Source: an uncultured Steroidobacter sp.
GTDB lineage: Bacteria > Pseudomonadota > Gammaproteobacteria > Steroidobacterales > Steroidobacteraceae
Reading direction: 5' to 3'
Length of the DNA stretch: 64,000 bases
Assembly: GCA_937864115.1 (NCBI GenBank)
Contig: CALMII010000025.1
Span: 124,001-188,000 of the forward strand
This document shows, in pieces, positions 38,847 through 48,380 of this stretch (its first letter is position 1; each line of letters starts with the position of its first letter). The position numbers were made by a program, and so were the translations under genes. The notes beneath the pieces were generated by a model. The model worked only from the letters and a program-made list of their open reading frames with translations. It did not search any database and was not told the origin of the DNA.

Positions 38847-40159
38847 AGCCCGTCCTCCGACTGCTGTACGGCTACTTCTTCGCCGTGCCCTGGCTGCGCT
38901 GGCTGAGCCTGGCCGGTGTCGCGACACTCGTTCTGAGCGCTCTGTACCTGCTGTTCATCGCGCAGCCGTTCGCGGTCCAGGGCCTCGCCGTGGCGGGACT
39001 GATGGCGCTGTTCTTCGGCACGGCGCTGATGCCATTGATGGTGGGCCGCCTCGCCCGCAGCAAACAGGCTGCCCTGCTGCCCTGGGGACGGGCGCGCATT
39101 CTCCTGAGTGCGCTGCTGACCACGGCGATCGTCGCCTTCCCGTTGCCGCTGCTCGGCGTCATTGCGCTGATGACCGTGGCGCCAAAGGCAACCCTGGAGG
39201 CGGCCTTCTACGGCAACGGCAATTCGCTCGCGCAGTTCCTTACGACCACCTTCTTCTGGCAGATGTATGTCGTCTGTGCGTGGCAATGCACCAGCCTCTA
39301 CATCGTTCTGTGGTTCGCGACCCACGAGCGCGGCGTCGCCGGCATGCTGAAGAGCCTGCTGATACCCGTTGCCGTCCTGTTCGTTCCGCCCCGGTTCGTC
39401 CGCATCGATCCGACGATTTCGCTGGCCTGGCCCCTGAGCCTGCTGCTCGCGACGTGGTTTCTCATCGTCGCCTACCTGCTCTGGTGGCCGCGCATCGCGG
39501 CCCGCCTCACCCGCCGGTTCGGCGGCATCACGGCAACGACCAGCAAGGGTGGGCGGGTTGCGAGCGAAGTCGATCTGATCCTGGAACTGGACCGTCCCTG
39601 GCGATTCGCGCTGGCGCAGAGTGTGCCGATCGCGGTCGCGGCGCTCTTCATCCGCGAACCTGCGGCGTGGCTCTTCTATCTCACGATCTTCGGCGTGATC
39701 GCCGGCGCCAGAGCCGGGCGCGCCGCGATGCTGAGCCGCACCCTGTGGCTGCGATCGGATGCGGATCGCCGCGCGCTCTTCGACCGGGTCGAAAAGGCGT
39801 TCTGGACGCACACCGGTTATCAGCTCGCGGCGCTGATTGCGCTCATGGTCGCTGTCGGCACGTTCATCGATCTGCCGACGAGATTCCTCGGCGCGGGGAT
39901 TCCGCTCATTCTTCTGTCCGGCACCACCACGATGTACCTGGGGCTCGCCATGACGCGCGGCATCAGGTTCGGCGACGCTGTGTCCGCGGTCGCGCTCATG
40001 CTGGCTGCCATGTCGATCGCGCTGCTGGCCGCCAAAGAATCGACACCGCTCGCAGCGATAGCAGGCATCGAAGCTGCCTTGGCCGTGGCCACCCTCGCGC
40101 TGCGTGCACTGGCGGTCCGGCGCTGGTCCGCGCTCGACTGGTCGATCTGTCGTCGATGA
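38843..40159 (+). CDS. ABC transporter permease-like multi-pass membrane protein
   Basis: The protein has 438 residues and about 12 hydrophobic segments (WLRWLSLAGVATLVLSALYL at the start, ALLTTAIVAFPLPLLGVIAL, WPLSLLLATWFLIVAYLLWW, and others). It has no signature I recognise with certainty. Gene order and ATGA overlaps on both sides make it the membrane partner of the ATPase. Its substrate is unknown. Being one long polypeptide, it may form a homodimer with two ATPases. Confidence 0.75.
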   Translation: MKPVLRLLYGYFFAVPWLRWLSLAGVATLVLSALYLLFIAQPFAVQGLAVAGLMALFFGTALMPLMVGRLARSKQAALLPWGRARILLSALLTTAIVAFPLPLLGVIALMTVAPKATLEAAFYGNGNSLAQFLTTTFFWQMYVVCAWQCTSLYIVLWFATHERGVAGMLKSLLIPVAVLFVPPRFVRIDPTISLAWPLSLLLATWFLIVAYLLWWPRIAARLTRRFGGITATTSKGGRVASEVDLILELDRPWRFALAQSVPIAVAALFIREPAAWLFYLTIFGVIAGARAGRAAMLSRTLWLRSDADRRALFDRVEKAFWTHTGYQLAALIALMVAVGTFIDLPTRFLGAGIPLILLSGTTTMYLGLAMTRGIRFGDAVSAVALMLAAMSIALLAAKESTPLAAIAGIEAALAVATLALRALAVRRWSALDWSICRR

Positions 40160-41535
40160 CGTCCAGGTTTCCTGCTCATGCACGCGCGATCGTCATCCTG
40201 TGCTGTTCGATCGTCGGTGCCGGCGCGTGGCTCGCCTACCGCGCCCACACCCAGGTCGCACGCGCCGCCGCCACGTATCTCGATGCCGTCTTCGCCGCGG
40301 GCTATTTCAGCGGAACCGCGCTGATCGCACGCGACGGACGAATTCTTTTCGAGCGCGGTTATGGCCAGGCGGATCACGAGCGCGGCACCCTCAACGACGC
40401 GCAGACCGTCTTTCAGATCGGCTCGATCACCAAGACCTTCACTGCGACGCTCGTCATGCAGCTCGCCGAGCAGGGAAAACTGGACACCGGCGCTTCCGTC
40501 TGCGACTACCTGCAGGACTGTCCCGCCCATTGGCGGTCGATCACGATCGCGCACCTGCTCTCGCATACTTCCGGCATGCCGGCAGATCGCGTCGACGACA
40601 CCTACCTGCAGCGGATGCAGGAACAGGCGACGCCCGGGCAACTCCTTCGCGAATCCGGTCAGCAGCCGCTCGACTTCGAACCCGGCGCTGAATTCCGCTA
40701 CAGCAATGCCGGCTACAACACGCTCGGCGCCGTCATCGAACAGGTCACGCGCAAACCGTATGCCGAGGTGCTGCGCGAGAACATCCTCGATCCTCTGGAC
40801 ATGCAGGCCAGCGGCATCGGTACATCCGGGCCGGCGTTGGCGCGCGGCTACGTCGCGAATGACGCGGGAGGCGCGGATCTCGCCCCGGACTTCGAACCCA
40901 CCCGCGCCTACGCGGCAGGAGCGATGTATTCCACCGTGGCAGACCTGCTGCGCTGGGACCAGGCCCTCTACACGGATCGCCTGCTGCCGCAGCAGGTACT
41001 CGAACGCATGTGGACACCGGTCCGGGAACACTATGGCCTGGGGTGGGGGGTTCGCGCGATCTCGCAAGCCACCGCCGGGCATCGACAGGTCATGCATGGC
41101 GGCCGCGTGCCCGGATTCATTGCCGGTCTGTTCCGCTTCCCCGATGACCGCGTCACGATCATCGTGCTGTCGAACGTGGTCAACACCAACGTGGAAGACG
41201 TCGCCGGCAATCTGGCTGCCATCGTGTTCGGTCAACCCGCGCGCATCCCGACGCACGGCCGACGCATCCGGCTCGATGCTCGCGCTGTCGAACCTTTCGT
41301 CGGCCGCTACCGATGGGCACCGGGAATCACGCTGGAGTTCAGCGCCGAGGGCGACGAGCTGCTGGCGAGACTCGGAAACCAGCCGCCGGTGCGGCTCTAC
41401 CCTGAAGCGGCCACGAAATTCTTCGCCCTCAGTCTGGATGCGCAGGTCTGGTTCGACGACCTGCACGACGGCAAGACACAGCGGGTGACGGTGCGTTACG
41501 GCGGTGAGCACTACGAGGCGCCGCGCGAACGATAG
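40156..41535 (+). CDS. Class C beta-lactamase-family (penicillin-binding-protein-like) serine hydrolase
   Basis: The protein has 459 residues with an N-terminal signal/anchor (residues ~10-27). The active-site motifs are all present: S-x-x-K as SITK at 90-93, Y-x-N as YSN at 182-184, and HGG at about residue 315 (the KTG box equivalent). The last ~90 residues (VEPFVGRYRWAPGITLEFSA) resemble DUF3471. Family members include esterases, D-aminopeptidases and peptidoglycan enzymes, so antibiotic hydrolysis should not be assumed. ATGA coupling to the permease ties it to the ABC system. Confidence 0.85.
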   Translation: MTSRFPAHARAIVILCCSIVGAGAWLAYRAHTQVARAAATYLDAVFAAGYFSGTALIARDGRILFERGYGQADHERGTLNDAQTVFQIGSITKTFTATLVMQLAEQGKLDTGASVCDYLQDCPAHWRSITIAHLLSHTSGMPADRVDDTYLQRMQEQATPGQLLRESGQQPLDFEPGAEFRYSNAGYNTLGAVIEQVTRKPYAEVLRENILDPLDMQASGIGTSGPALARGYVANDAGGADLAPDFEPTRAYAAGAMYSTVADLLRWDQALYTDRLLPQQVLERMWTPVREHYGLGWGVRAISQATAGHRQVMHGGRVPGFIAGLFRFPDDRVTIIVLSNVVNTNVEDVAGNLAAIVFGQPARIPTHGRRIRLDARAVEPFVGRYRWAPGITLEFSAEGDELLARLGNQPPVRLYPEAATKFFALSLDAQVWFDDLHDGKTQRVTVRYGGEHYEAPRER

Positions 41536-41542
41536 TCCTGCG

Positions 41543-43684
41543 TCAGAACCGGTAGCCGAACGTCACCGAATAATTCGCCGGCGCCGCGTAGTAGCCGACC
41601 TGGTACAGGCTGGAGATGTATTTCTCGTCGGTGAGGTTGTTGGCGTTGAAACGCAGGCTGGCGTGCGACGTGATGTCCCAGCCGGCAAAGAAGTTCAGCG
41701 TTGCGTAGCTGTCCTGGCGGACGACGCCGGTGTTGATGCTGCCTTCGGCGCCGCCGTTGGTGGTGTCGATGGTCCGGATGTCGCTCTGCCAGCGACCGAA
41801 CAGTCCCAGTTCGAGCTGCGTCAGACCCGGCACGGTGGTGCTGATCGCGAGATTCGCGGTGCGGCGCGGCACGAACGTGTAGGTATCGGCGCCCTGCGGA
41901 TCTTCGAGCTGGAGCGCCGTGAAGCCGAACACGACATCGACGTAGTCGTTGAGACGTCCGGTCGCTTCGAGTTCGACGCCCTTCGATTCGACATCCAGGC
42001 CCACGTAGTAGTACTGGCCGGTTTCGGGATCCTGGCCCGCGTAGGTGGCGAGGTTTTCCTGTTCGGCTGTGAACAGCGCGAGCGTCGTCAGCAGGCGCTT
42101 GTCGAGCCAGTCGGCCTTCACGCCGATTTCATAGTTCACGCCCTTCGACGGATCCATGTAGTTGCCGTTGACGTCGTCCTGGTCCTGCGGCTGATAGATG
42201 TCCGAGTAGCTGGCGTAGGCCAGCAGGTTGTCGGTGAGCTGGTACGTCACGCCTGCATACGGGCTGAGTTCGCTTTCGGTCTGATCGAAGCGTGCGCCGC
42301 CGCTCTCGCCGTCGCGGTGATACTCGGCCCAGTTGAAACCGGCGATGGCAGTGAAGCGGTCAGTGAGCGCAAGGCGCGTTGCGCCGTACGCGCGCTTCAG
42401 GCGCTGGTTCATGGTGCTGTCGACGATGGCCGACTCCCACTGCGGCTCGGGGACGACGTTGCCCGCATACGGGAACGCGCCCAGGTCCGCGTACCAGGAG
42501 GGATCGTCATCCGGAAATGGACGGTAGAACTGCGTGCCCTGGCTGCGCGAATAGCTCACGCCGAGGATCGCTTCGTGCGTGCGCCCCCACGCGTCGAATT
42601 CGCCGTTCACCGTCAGGTCGACCAGACTGGATTCATCCTCCGTGGGCCAGCTGCCCGGCCACGGGAGCAGGCCGGTGTCGTCGGAATTCAGTCCGCGGTC
42701 GAAGTAATCCGTGTAGACGTAGAACAGCTTGCTGTCGTCTTCGTACGAACGGTAGTTGTAGCTGAGCCTGACGTCCCACGAGTCCGACAGCGCGTACGTG
42801 AACTCGGCGAAGGCCGTCTGGTTCTCCGTGTCCCAGAAGCTCCAGTCCTGCGTGGTCGAGGAACTGCGCGGGAATTCGGCCTGCGTGCCGTCCTTGTAGT
42901 TGAGGACGATGGCGCCCCACATGTTGCCGTCGGTGTTCGCGTCCTGGTACGAGTAGCCGAGCGTCAGCGTGCCGCGCTCGCCGATCTGGCCGTCGATCAC
43001 GCCATAAACATAGGCGCGCTCGTCGCTCTTGCCTCGCAGCCAGGAATCGCCTTCCTCCGCGGCCGCGACGACGCGTCCTGCCCACGAACCGCTTTCGGTG
43101 AACGGCGTCGAGTAGTCCGCTTCGATGCGCTTCGTATCCCATGAACCGAGCGTCACGCCGAGATAGCCCTGCACGTCGTTGGTCGGACGCTTGCGCACGT
43201 AGTTGATGGTGCCGGCGGCATTGCCGACGCCGGTGAGCAGGCCATTGGCGCCGCGGATGACTTCGATCTTGTCGTAGCCGAACGAATCCATCGAGCCGGT
43301 GACGATGCCCCAGTTGTTGGGCAGGCCGATGCCGTCGATCTGCGTGTTCTTGATATCGAAACCGCGCGACATGTAGTTGGTGCGGTTGGTTTCCCATTCC
43401 TCGACGTTGATGCCGGTCGCGAGACGCAGCGCGTCGTTGATGTTGTCGGTGCCGAACTTCTCCATCTGTTCCGCGGTGACGACGCTGATCGACTGCGGCG
43501 TGTCTTCGATCGCGAGATCGAGACCGGTGGCGCCCTTGCTGACGCGGTCGGCGCGCTTGGCCGTGACCAGCACCGCTTCCAGCGTCGCATCGTCCGCGGC
43601 CAGGGCCGTCGATACGAACACCGGTACGACACAGCCCATCCCCGCTGCCATGACTACGGCAACGCCTTTCACTCTGGAACGCAT
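41543..43684 (-). CDS. TonB-dependent siderophore receptor
   Basis: The protein has 713 residues, the usual siderophore receptor size. It has a signal peptide (MRSRVKGVAVVMAAGMGCVV ... ALA), plug motifs EDTPQSISVVTAEQMEKFG, YMSRGFDIKNTQIDGIGLPN, YDKIEVIRGANGLLTGVGNA, AGTINYVRKRP, and a barrel ending in Phe (YSVTFGYRF). These are the hallmarks of the ferric-hydroxamate/ferrichrome-type group (FhuA/FhuE/FpvA-like). A Fur-like palindrome lies 31 bases before the start. It converges with the beta-lactamase-family gene, 7 bases apart. Confidence 0.92.
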   Translation of the reverse strand: MRSRVKGVAVVMAAGMGCVVPVFVSTALAADDATLEAVLVTAKRADRVSKGATGLDLAIEDTPQSISVVTAEQMEKFGTDNINDALRLATGINVEEWETNRTNYMSRGFDIKNTQIDGIGLPNNWGIVTGSMDSFGYDKIEVIRGANGLLTGVGNAAGTINYVRKRPTNDVQGYLGVTLGSWDTKRIEADYSTPFTESGSWAGRVVAAAEEGDSWLRGKSDERAYVYGVIDGQIGERGTLTLGYSYQDANTDGNMWGAIVLNYKDGTQAEFPRSSSTTQDWSFWDTENQTAFAEFTYALSDSWDVRLSYNYRSYEDDSKLFYVYTDYFDRGLNSDDTGLLPWPGSWPTEDESSLVDLTVNGEFDAWGRTHEAILGVSYSRSQGTQFYRPFPDDDPSWYADLGAFPYAGNVVPEPQWESAIVDSTMNQRLKRAYGATRLALTDRFTAIAGFNWAEYHRDGESGGARFDQTESELSPYAGVTYQLTDNLLAYASYSDIYQPQDQDDVNGNYMDPSKGVNYEIGVKADWLDKRLLTTLALFTAEQENLATYAGQDPETGQYYYVGLDVESKGVELEATGRLNDYVDVVFGFTALQLEDPQGADTYTFVPRRTANLAISTTVPGLTQLELGLFGRWQSDIRTIDTTNGGAEGSINTGVVRQDSYATLNFFAGWDITSHASLRFNANNLTDEKYISSLYQVGYYAAPANYSVTFGYRF

Positions 43685-43714
43685 CGTCTTTACCTCGGAA
43701 AGCGGCTTCAGTGC

Positions 43715-43747
43715 GAATACAGATGAGAAGTATTCTCACTCGTATTC
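43715..43747 (-). promoter_or_regulatory. Extended Fur-box-like palindrome
   Basis: TGAGAA-GTA-TTCTCA (43724-43738) is nested inside GAATAC (43715-43720) and GTATTC (43742-43747), with all arms centred on 43731. The core matches the GAGAAT-N-ATTCTC style of Fur boxes, and it precedes a siderophore receptor. Confidence 0.7.
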
Positions 43748-43782
43748 ACCTTTCCGGGCAACCTCGTCGGTTGTGATCCTTT

Positions 43783-43845
43783 CTCCTGTGGGTCAGGCTT
43801 CAGCCTGACTCCTCAGAAGGCCGGCTAAAGCCGGCCCCACAGAAG
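43783..43845. repeat. REP-like double-hairpin element (family 1, copy 5)
   Basis: CTCCTGTGGG, the hairpin TCAGGCTTCAGCCTGA, then GGCCGGCTAAAGCCGGCC and CCACAG. It lies between the Fur-like site and the GMC oxidoreductase start. Confidence 0.8.
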
Positions 43846-43876
43846 ATAAAGATCCCGCAGGTCACCATCCTCGCGC

Positions 43877-45493
43877 ATGACCGCACCGAGCAGCGACTTC
43901 GACCGATTCGACTACATCATCATCGGCGCCGGCAGCGCCGGCTGCCTGCTGGCGAACCGGCTGTCGCGCGATCCGCGGCATCGCGTGCTGCTGCTCGAAG
44001 CCGGCGGCAAGGATGACTACTTCTGGATCGGCATCCCGGTCGGCTACCTCTACACCATCGCCAATCCGCGCACCGACTGGTGCTACCAGACCGATCCCGA
44101 CGAACATCTCGCCGGCCGCTCGATCCATTACGCGCGCGGCCGCGGACTCGGCGGCTGTTCCTCGATCAACGCCATGATCTACATGCGCGGCCAGCGCGAG
44201 GACTGGGATCACTGGGCCGCGCTCGGCAATCGCGGCTGGTCGTGGGATGAGGTACAGCCGATCTTCCAGTCGCTCGAAGATTTCGCCGGCGGCGCGGTCG
44301 ACGGCTATGGCGCGGGCGGCGAAGTACGCGTCGAGAATCCGCGCGTGCGCTGGGACATTCTCGATGCCTGGCGCGCTGCTGCCGCCGAGTGCGGCATCAA
44401 CCAGATCGGCTGCTTCAACGGTGGCGACAACGCCGGCAGCGCGTACTTCCAGGTCACCCAGAAACGCGGCCGGCGCTGGAGCGCCAGCGATGCCTTCCTG
44501 AAACCGGTGCTGCAGCGATCCAATCTCACGGTGCTGACGCACGCCCACGTCGAACGCCTGCTGTTCTCCGGACGCGAATGCACCGGCGTGCGCTTCCGGC
44601 GCGGCGATCAGGTGCATGAAGTCCGCGCCACCCGCGAAACGATTCTCGCCGCCGGCGCCATCGGTTCACCGCAACTGCTGCAGGTCTCCGGCATCGGCGC
44701 GCCCGATCTGCTGCAGTCGCTGCAGATTCCCGTCGTGCATGCGCTGCCCGGCGTCGGCGAGAACCTGCACGATCATCTGCAAATCCGCCTGCAGTACAAG
44801 GTCAGCAACGTGCGCACGCTGAACCAGATGGCCGGCACGCTGTGGGGCAAGGCGGCAATGGCCATGCAGTACTTCGCGCTGCGCACCGGTCCGCTGACGA
44901 TGCCGCCGTCGCAGGTCGGCGCGTTCGCACGCAGCGATCCGTCTCAGCCGAGCGCGAACATCGAGTGGCACGTGCAGCCGCTGTCGCTCGACAGGTTCGG
45001 CGATCCGCTGCACGACTTTCCCGCGATCACGCCGAGCGTGTGCAACCTGCGTCCGCGTTCGCGCGGCTGGGTCCGCATCCGCAGCGCCAGCACTGCCGAT
45101 TTCCCCGCGATCAAACTGAACTACCTGCAGGACGAGGACGACCGCCGCGTCGCCGTCGATTCGATCCGCTTCACCCGCCGCATCATGGCGGCGCAGGCGC
45201 TGCAGAAATACAGCCCCGAGGAATACCGTCCCGGCGCCAGCGTCGAAGACGACCTGTCACTCGTACGCGCCGCCGGCGAACTCGGCACGACGATCTTCCA
45301 TCCCGTCGGCACCTGCCGCATGGGCAGCGATGCGCTCGCCGTCGTCGACGCCGACCTGCGCGTGCACGGCGTGAACCGCCTGCGCGTGGTCGACGCGTCG
45401 ATCATGCCGCGGATCACTTCCGGGAATACGAACGCGCCGACGTATGCGATTGCGGAAGTGGGGGCGCGGGCGATCCTGCGGGACGCGCGATAG
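43877..45493 (+). CDS. GMC-family flavin oxidoreductase (choline/alcohol dehydrogenase-like)
   Basis: The protein has 538 residues. The ADP-binding motif is [19 protein letters not shown] (residue ~12) with the acidic strand end LLLEAGG. GMC signature 1 is [21 protein letters not shown], signature 2 is [15 protein letters not shown], and the C-terminal active-site region holds HPVGTCRMG and [11 protein letters not shown]. The TFHPVG-type His and the Asn provide the usual catalytic pair. The substrate is an alcohol, choline or sugar; the sequence does not decide. It is followed after two bases by the S9-like gene. Confidence 0.92.
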   Translation: MTAPSSDFDRFDYIIIGAGSAGCLLANRLSRDPRHRVLLLEAGGKDDYFWIGIPVGYLYTIANPRTDWCYQTDPDEHLAGRSIHYARGRGLGGCSSINAMIYMRGQREDWDHWAALGNRGWSWDEVQPIFQSLEDFAGGAVDGYGAGGEVRVENPRVRWDILDAWRAAAAECGINQIGCFNGGDNAGSAYFQVTQKRGRRWSASDAFLKPVLQRSNLTVLTHAHVERLLFSGRECTGVRFRRGDQVHEVRATRETILAAGAIGSPQLLQVSGIGAPDLLQSLQIPVVHALPGVGENLHDHLQIRLQYKVSNVRTLNQMAGTLWGKAAMAMQYFALRTGPLTMPPSQVGAFARSDPSQPSANIEWHVQPLSLDRFGDPLHDFPAITPSVCNLRPRSRGWVRIRSASTADFPAIKLNYLQDEDDRRVAVDSIRFTRRIMAAQALQKYSPEEYRPGASVEDDLSLVRAAGELGTTIFHPVGTCRMGSDALAVVDADLRVHGVNRLRVVDASIMPRITSGNTNAPTYAIAEVGARAILRDAR

Positions 45494-45495
45494 CC

Positions 45496-47805
45496 ATGTC
45501 GTATCGCGTCGCCGCGGATCGGGTGCGACTCATTTCTCATCGCACGCACGAGACGACCCGATCGATCGCCGGAGGCGGGATGCTCCTTCTCCTGCTGTGC
45601 GCACAGCCGGCATGGACCGCTGAGAACGCACACGGCAACCGTCCGTTCGAAGTTCGCGATGCCGTCGGGATGGCGTACTTCGGCACGATCGAGTCGTCGC
45701 AACGCGATCATCTGTCCGACGATGGGCTGATCTCGCCGGACGGACGCTACATCACGAAGATCACGCATCGCGGCCGCCTTCCCGAAGGCGTGACGGAAGG
45801 AACGATCTGGCTGTTCGGAACGGACGAGGTTCGAGCATTCATCCGCAACGGTGGCCCGCCGCCGGAGCCGATTCCTCTCGTGCGCATGTCTGCCGCAGTC
45901 AACGGTCTGACGGCGGACTGGTTCAACCGCGACAACACGATCTCCGAACTCGCCTGGGCGGACGATGCGCGCAGCCTGACCTTTCTGGGGCGCGATGGCC
46001 GCGAGAATCGGCAGCTGTTCCGTGTTGACATCGCCACGCGCGCACGGACGGCGATCTCTCCGGACGACGTCGACGTACCCGTCTATGCCGCGGCCGGTCG
46101 CTCGCTGGCATTCCTCGCATTGAAGGGCGTGAACGAAGAAGAACTCTGGCAATCGGCCGGGCCGAACGTGCCGGACATCGAAGTCGGCGTCGGCAAACCG
46201 CTGATCGCGATGCTGTATCCGAACTTCCGCGGCAACGACCTGTCCGGCCGGCTGGAGGCGCACCTGTGGCGCGCCCGCGATGACAAGGCACAACCCGTCG
46301 TGGACGACGCGACACGACAGCCCGTCAGCCTTCGCGTGGCCTATGGAAACCTCACCGCATCGCTCTCTGCGGATGGCGCCCGGCTCGCAACGACCGCGTA
46401 TCCCTCGCCGCAAGCCGCCGCGCCGGCGTACGCGATCGTCGATCTCGACTCCGGCCGGCTGCAGGCCGTCGCTGGCGCCAGCGTCCGTCCGTATCGCTAT
46501 CGACGCAGCGCGCTGTTCAGGGCGGCCTGGTCGGCGAACGATACGCAGATCGCGATCACCGAAATCGATCTTGTCGCAGCGGGCGGCAAACCGGACCCGT
46601 GCACCATTGGCGTCGCAGATCTCCGCACAGGCACCGTCCGCTGCGTTCTGACCGCTGAACGCAACTCACCGGAACTGGTACGCGAAGTCCGCTGGGTGTC
46701 GCACGACCGGCTGTACGTCGCACTGAAGACCTTCGGCAAGGAGCTGCATCGCTCGCTGATCATCGACCGCGACAGGCAACGCTGGCTTGCCCCGCGCGAA
46801 GCCGACCGGAAATTCCTTCCGCCAATACGATTCGTCGTGCAGGAGTCGTTGAACGAACGACCGGTCCTGGTCGCCGTGGACACGCTCGCGGAAAAACGAC
46901 GACCGATCTTCGATCCCAATCCGCAGCTCGACGAGGTCGAACTCGGCGAAGTGCGCATCCACGAATGGCGCGATCGTCATGGCAGGACGCATCGCGGCGG
47001 ACTCGTGTTGCCGCCGCACTGGCAGTCCGACCGGCGCTACCCGCTCGTCGTCCAGACTCATGGCTTCGATCCGGAGCGGTTCTTTCGCGTCGGCGACGCG
47101 GATACGGCCAGCGCCGGACGGGCGCTGGCGGCGCGCGACATCATCGTGCTGCAGGTTCGCGAGCCCAGTGCCGCCGATGCGGAATCGTGGCGCGACGCCA
47201 CGGAGCTGGGAATGGACGTCTATCTTGCGGGCATCGATCAGCTTGTCAGGAACGGCTTCGTCGATCCGACGAAAGTCGGCATCAGCGGCTACAGCTATAC
47301 GGGATGGACCACGGCCGCATCGATCGCGAATGCGCCCGATCGATTTGCTGCGGCAGTGATTGCCAATACCGACCCGGTGACGTTCACCGGTTATTTTGCA
47401 GGCGTGGATTCCTTCATTCCTCGCGCCTACCAGGACGTCTACGTCGGCGCGGCTCCGTACGGCGCAGGACTCAGGCTCTGGGGCGAACGTGTGCCCCTGC
47501 TCGCATCCGGCCGCATCGAAGCCGCCGTGCTGTTCTCTGCGGCAGATCCCTGGCACCTCATCAGCTGCTGGGATCTGTACGCCGCCATGCGGGATCAGAA
47601 CAAACCCGTCGAGCTGCAGTACTTACGCAGCGGACAGCATGTCCTCTCGAAACCGCTGCACAAGCTGGCGCACCAGGAAATGATCGTCGACTGGTTCGAG
47701 TTCTGGCTGGCCGGCAAGGAGCAGCCGGCGCCCGGGAAAGCCGATCAGTACCGTCGTTGGCGCCAGATCAGGGACGAGCGCAACGTCGCGACTCAGGTAC
47801 CGTAG
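45496..47805 (+). CDS. Prolyl-oligopeptidase-like (S9 superfamily) exported hydrolase with atypical nucleophile elbow
   Basis: The protein has 769 residues from the ATG at 45496. A second in-frame ATG at 45580 has GGAGG closely upstream and would start within the hydrophobic signal segment (MLLLLLCAQPAWTA). The first ~450 residues form WD/beta-propeller-like repeats (LISPDGRYITKITHRG, ISELAWADDARSLTF, ASLSADGARLATTAYP). The C-terminal alpha/beta-hydrolase domain has YPLVVQTHGFDPERF and the elbow VGISGYSYTGWTTAASIA. The usual GxSxGG is replaced by GYSYTG. The acid and His are probably in FSAADPWH and SGQHVLS. It is likely periplasmic and cotranscribed with the GMC gene; the substrate is unknown. 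Confidence 0.8.
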   Translation: MSYRVAADRVRLISHRTHETTRSIAGGGMLLLLLCAQPAWTAENAHGNRPFEVRDAVGMAYFGTIESSQRDHLSDDGLISPDGRYITKITHRGRLPEGVTEGTIWLFGTDEVRAFIRNGGPPPEPIPLVRMSAAVNGLTADWFNRDNTISELAWADDARSLTFLGRDGRENRQLFRVDIATRARTAISPDDVDVPVYAAAGRSLAFLALKGVNEEELWQSAGPNVPDIEVGVGKPLIAMLYPNFRGNDLSGRLEAHLWRARDDKAQPVVDDATRQPVSLRVAYGNLTASLSADGARLATTAYPSPQAAAPAYAIVDLDSGRLQAVAGASVRPYRYRRSALFRAAWSANDTQIAITEIDLVAAGGKPDPCTIGVADLRTGTVRCVLTAERNSPELVREVRWVSHDRLYVALKTFGKELHRSLIIDRDRQRWLAPREADRKFLPPIRFVVQESLNERPVLVAVDTLAEKRRPIFDPNPQLDEVELGEVRIHEWRDRHGRTHRGGLVLPPHWQSDRRYPLVVQTHGFDPERFFRVGDADTASAGRALAARDIIVLQVREPSAADAESWRDATELGMDVYLAGIDQLVRNGFVDPTKVGISGYSYTGWTTAASIANAPDRFAAAVIANTDPVTFTGYFAGVDSFIPRAYQDVYVGAAPYGAGLRLWGERVPLLASGRIEAAVLFSAADPWHLISCWDLYAAMRDQNKPVELQYLRSGQHVLSKPLHKLAHQEMIVDWFEFWLAGKEQPAPGKADQYRRWRQIRDERNVATQVP

Positions 47806-48242
47806 GTCGAGAACACTTCTGTCTGACCATCGATGCGTACCAGCAGCACCTCGTAGCGATCGACCCGGCCCGACGACACCTCCATGCCCGGCGAACCGGC
47901 CGGCATGCCCGGCACTGCGAGCCCCTTGCCCTTGCGTCGGTCCTTGAGCAGACGCTGGATGTCCGCGGCCGGCACATGGCCTTCGATGAAGTAGCCACCC
48001 ACCTCGGCGGTGTGACAGGAACTCAGCGAAGCCGGCACGCCCAGACGCTGCTTGAGCGGCGCGAGGTCATCGAAATCCCGGACCTCGGTCCTGAAGCCGG
48101 CCTTTTCGAGGTGCTGCACCCACAGGCCGCAACAGCCGCAGGTCGGCGTCTTGTTCACGCGCACGATCTGCGGCGATTTTTCCTCGCCATAGGCAAGCAG
48201 GGGAATCGCGCCCAGCGCCAGCAATGTCTCTCTGCGATTCAT
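47793..48242 (-). CDS. DUF411 metal-binding protein
   Basis: The protein has 149 residues with a short signal peptide (MNRRETLLALGAIPLLAYG). It matches the DUF411 family, found near copper and other metal resistance genes: VNKTPTCGCCGLWVQHLEKA with a CxCC motif, SLSSCHTAEVGGYFIEGHVP, IQRLLKDR, GLAVPGMPAGSPGME. The Cys and Met residues suggest copper binding in the periplasm. Its end overlaps the end of the convergent S9-like gene by 13 bases. A long reading frame continues upstream to 50009 but is antisense to the SulP gene. Confidence 0.85.
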   Translation of the reverse strand: MNRRETLLALGAIPLLAYGEEKSPQIVRVNKTPTCGCCGLWVQHLEKAGFRTEVRDFDDLAPLKQRLGVPASLSSCHTAEVGGYFIEGHVPAADIQRLLKDRRKGKGLAVPGMPAGSPGMEVSSGRVDRYEVLLVRIDGQTEVFSTYGT

Positions 48243-48380
48243 GTGCGGTCTCCATCGGATCGAGGGAGACGCAGCATAACCGCGGAACGGTGCGATCGTG
48301 GTGTTCATCCTGCCCGGCAGCCCGCCCTTCGCCGACGTTGCGTTACTATCCGGTTCTGCCGCCAATGAAAACGTGAATTC

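Noticed and set aside
40156..41535. Calling the hydrolase an antibiotic-resistance beta-lactamase
   Set aside because: The SxxK, YxN and HGG motifs are shared by esterases and peptidases of the same family, and the C-terminal DUF3471-like part and ABC context do not point to resistance.
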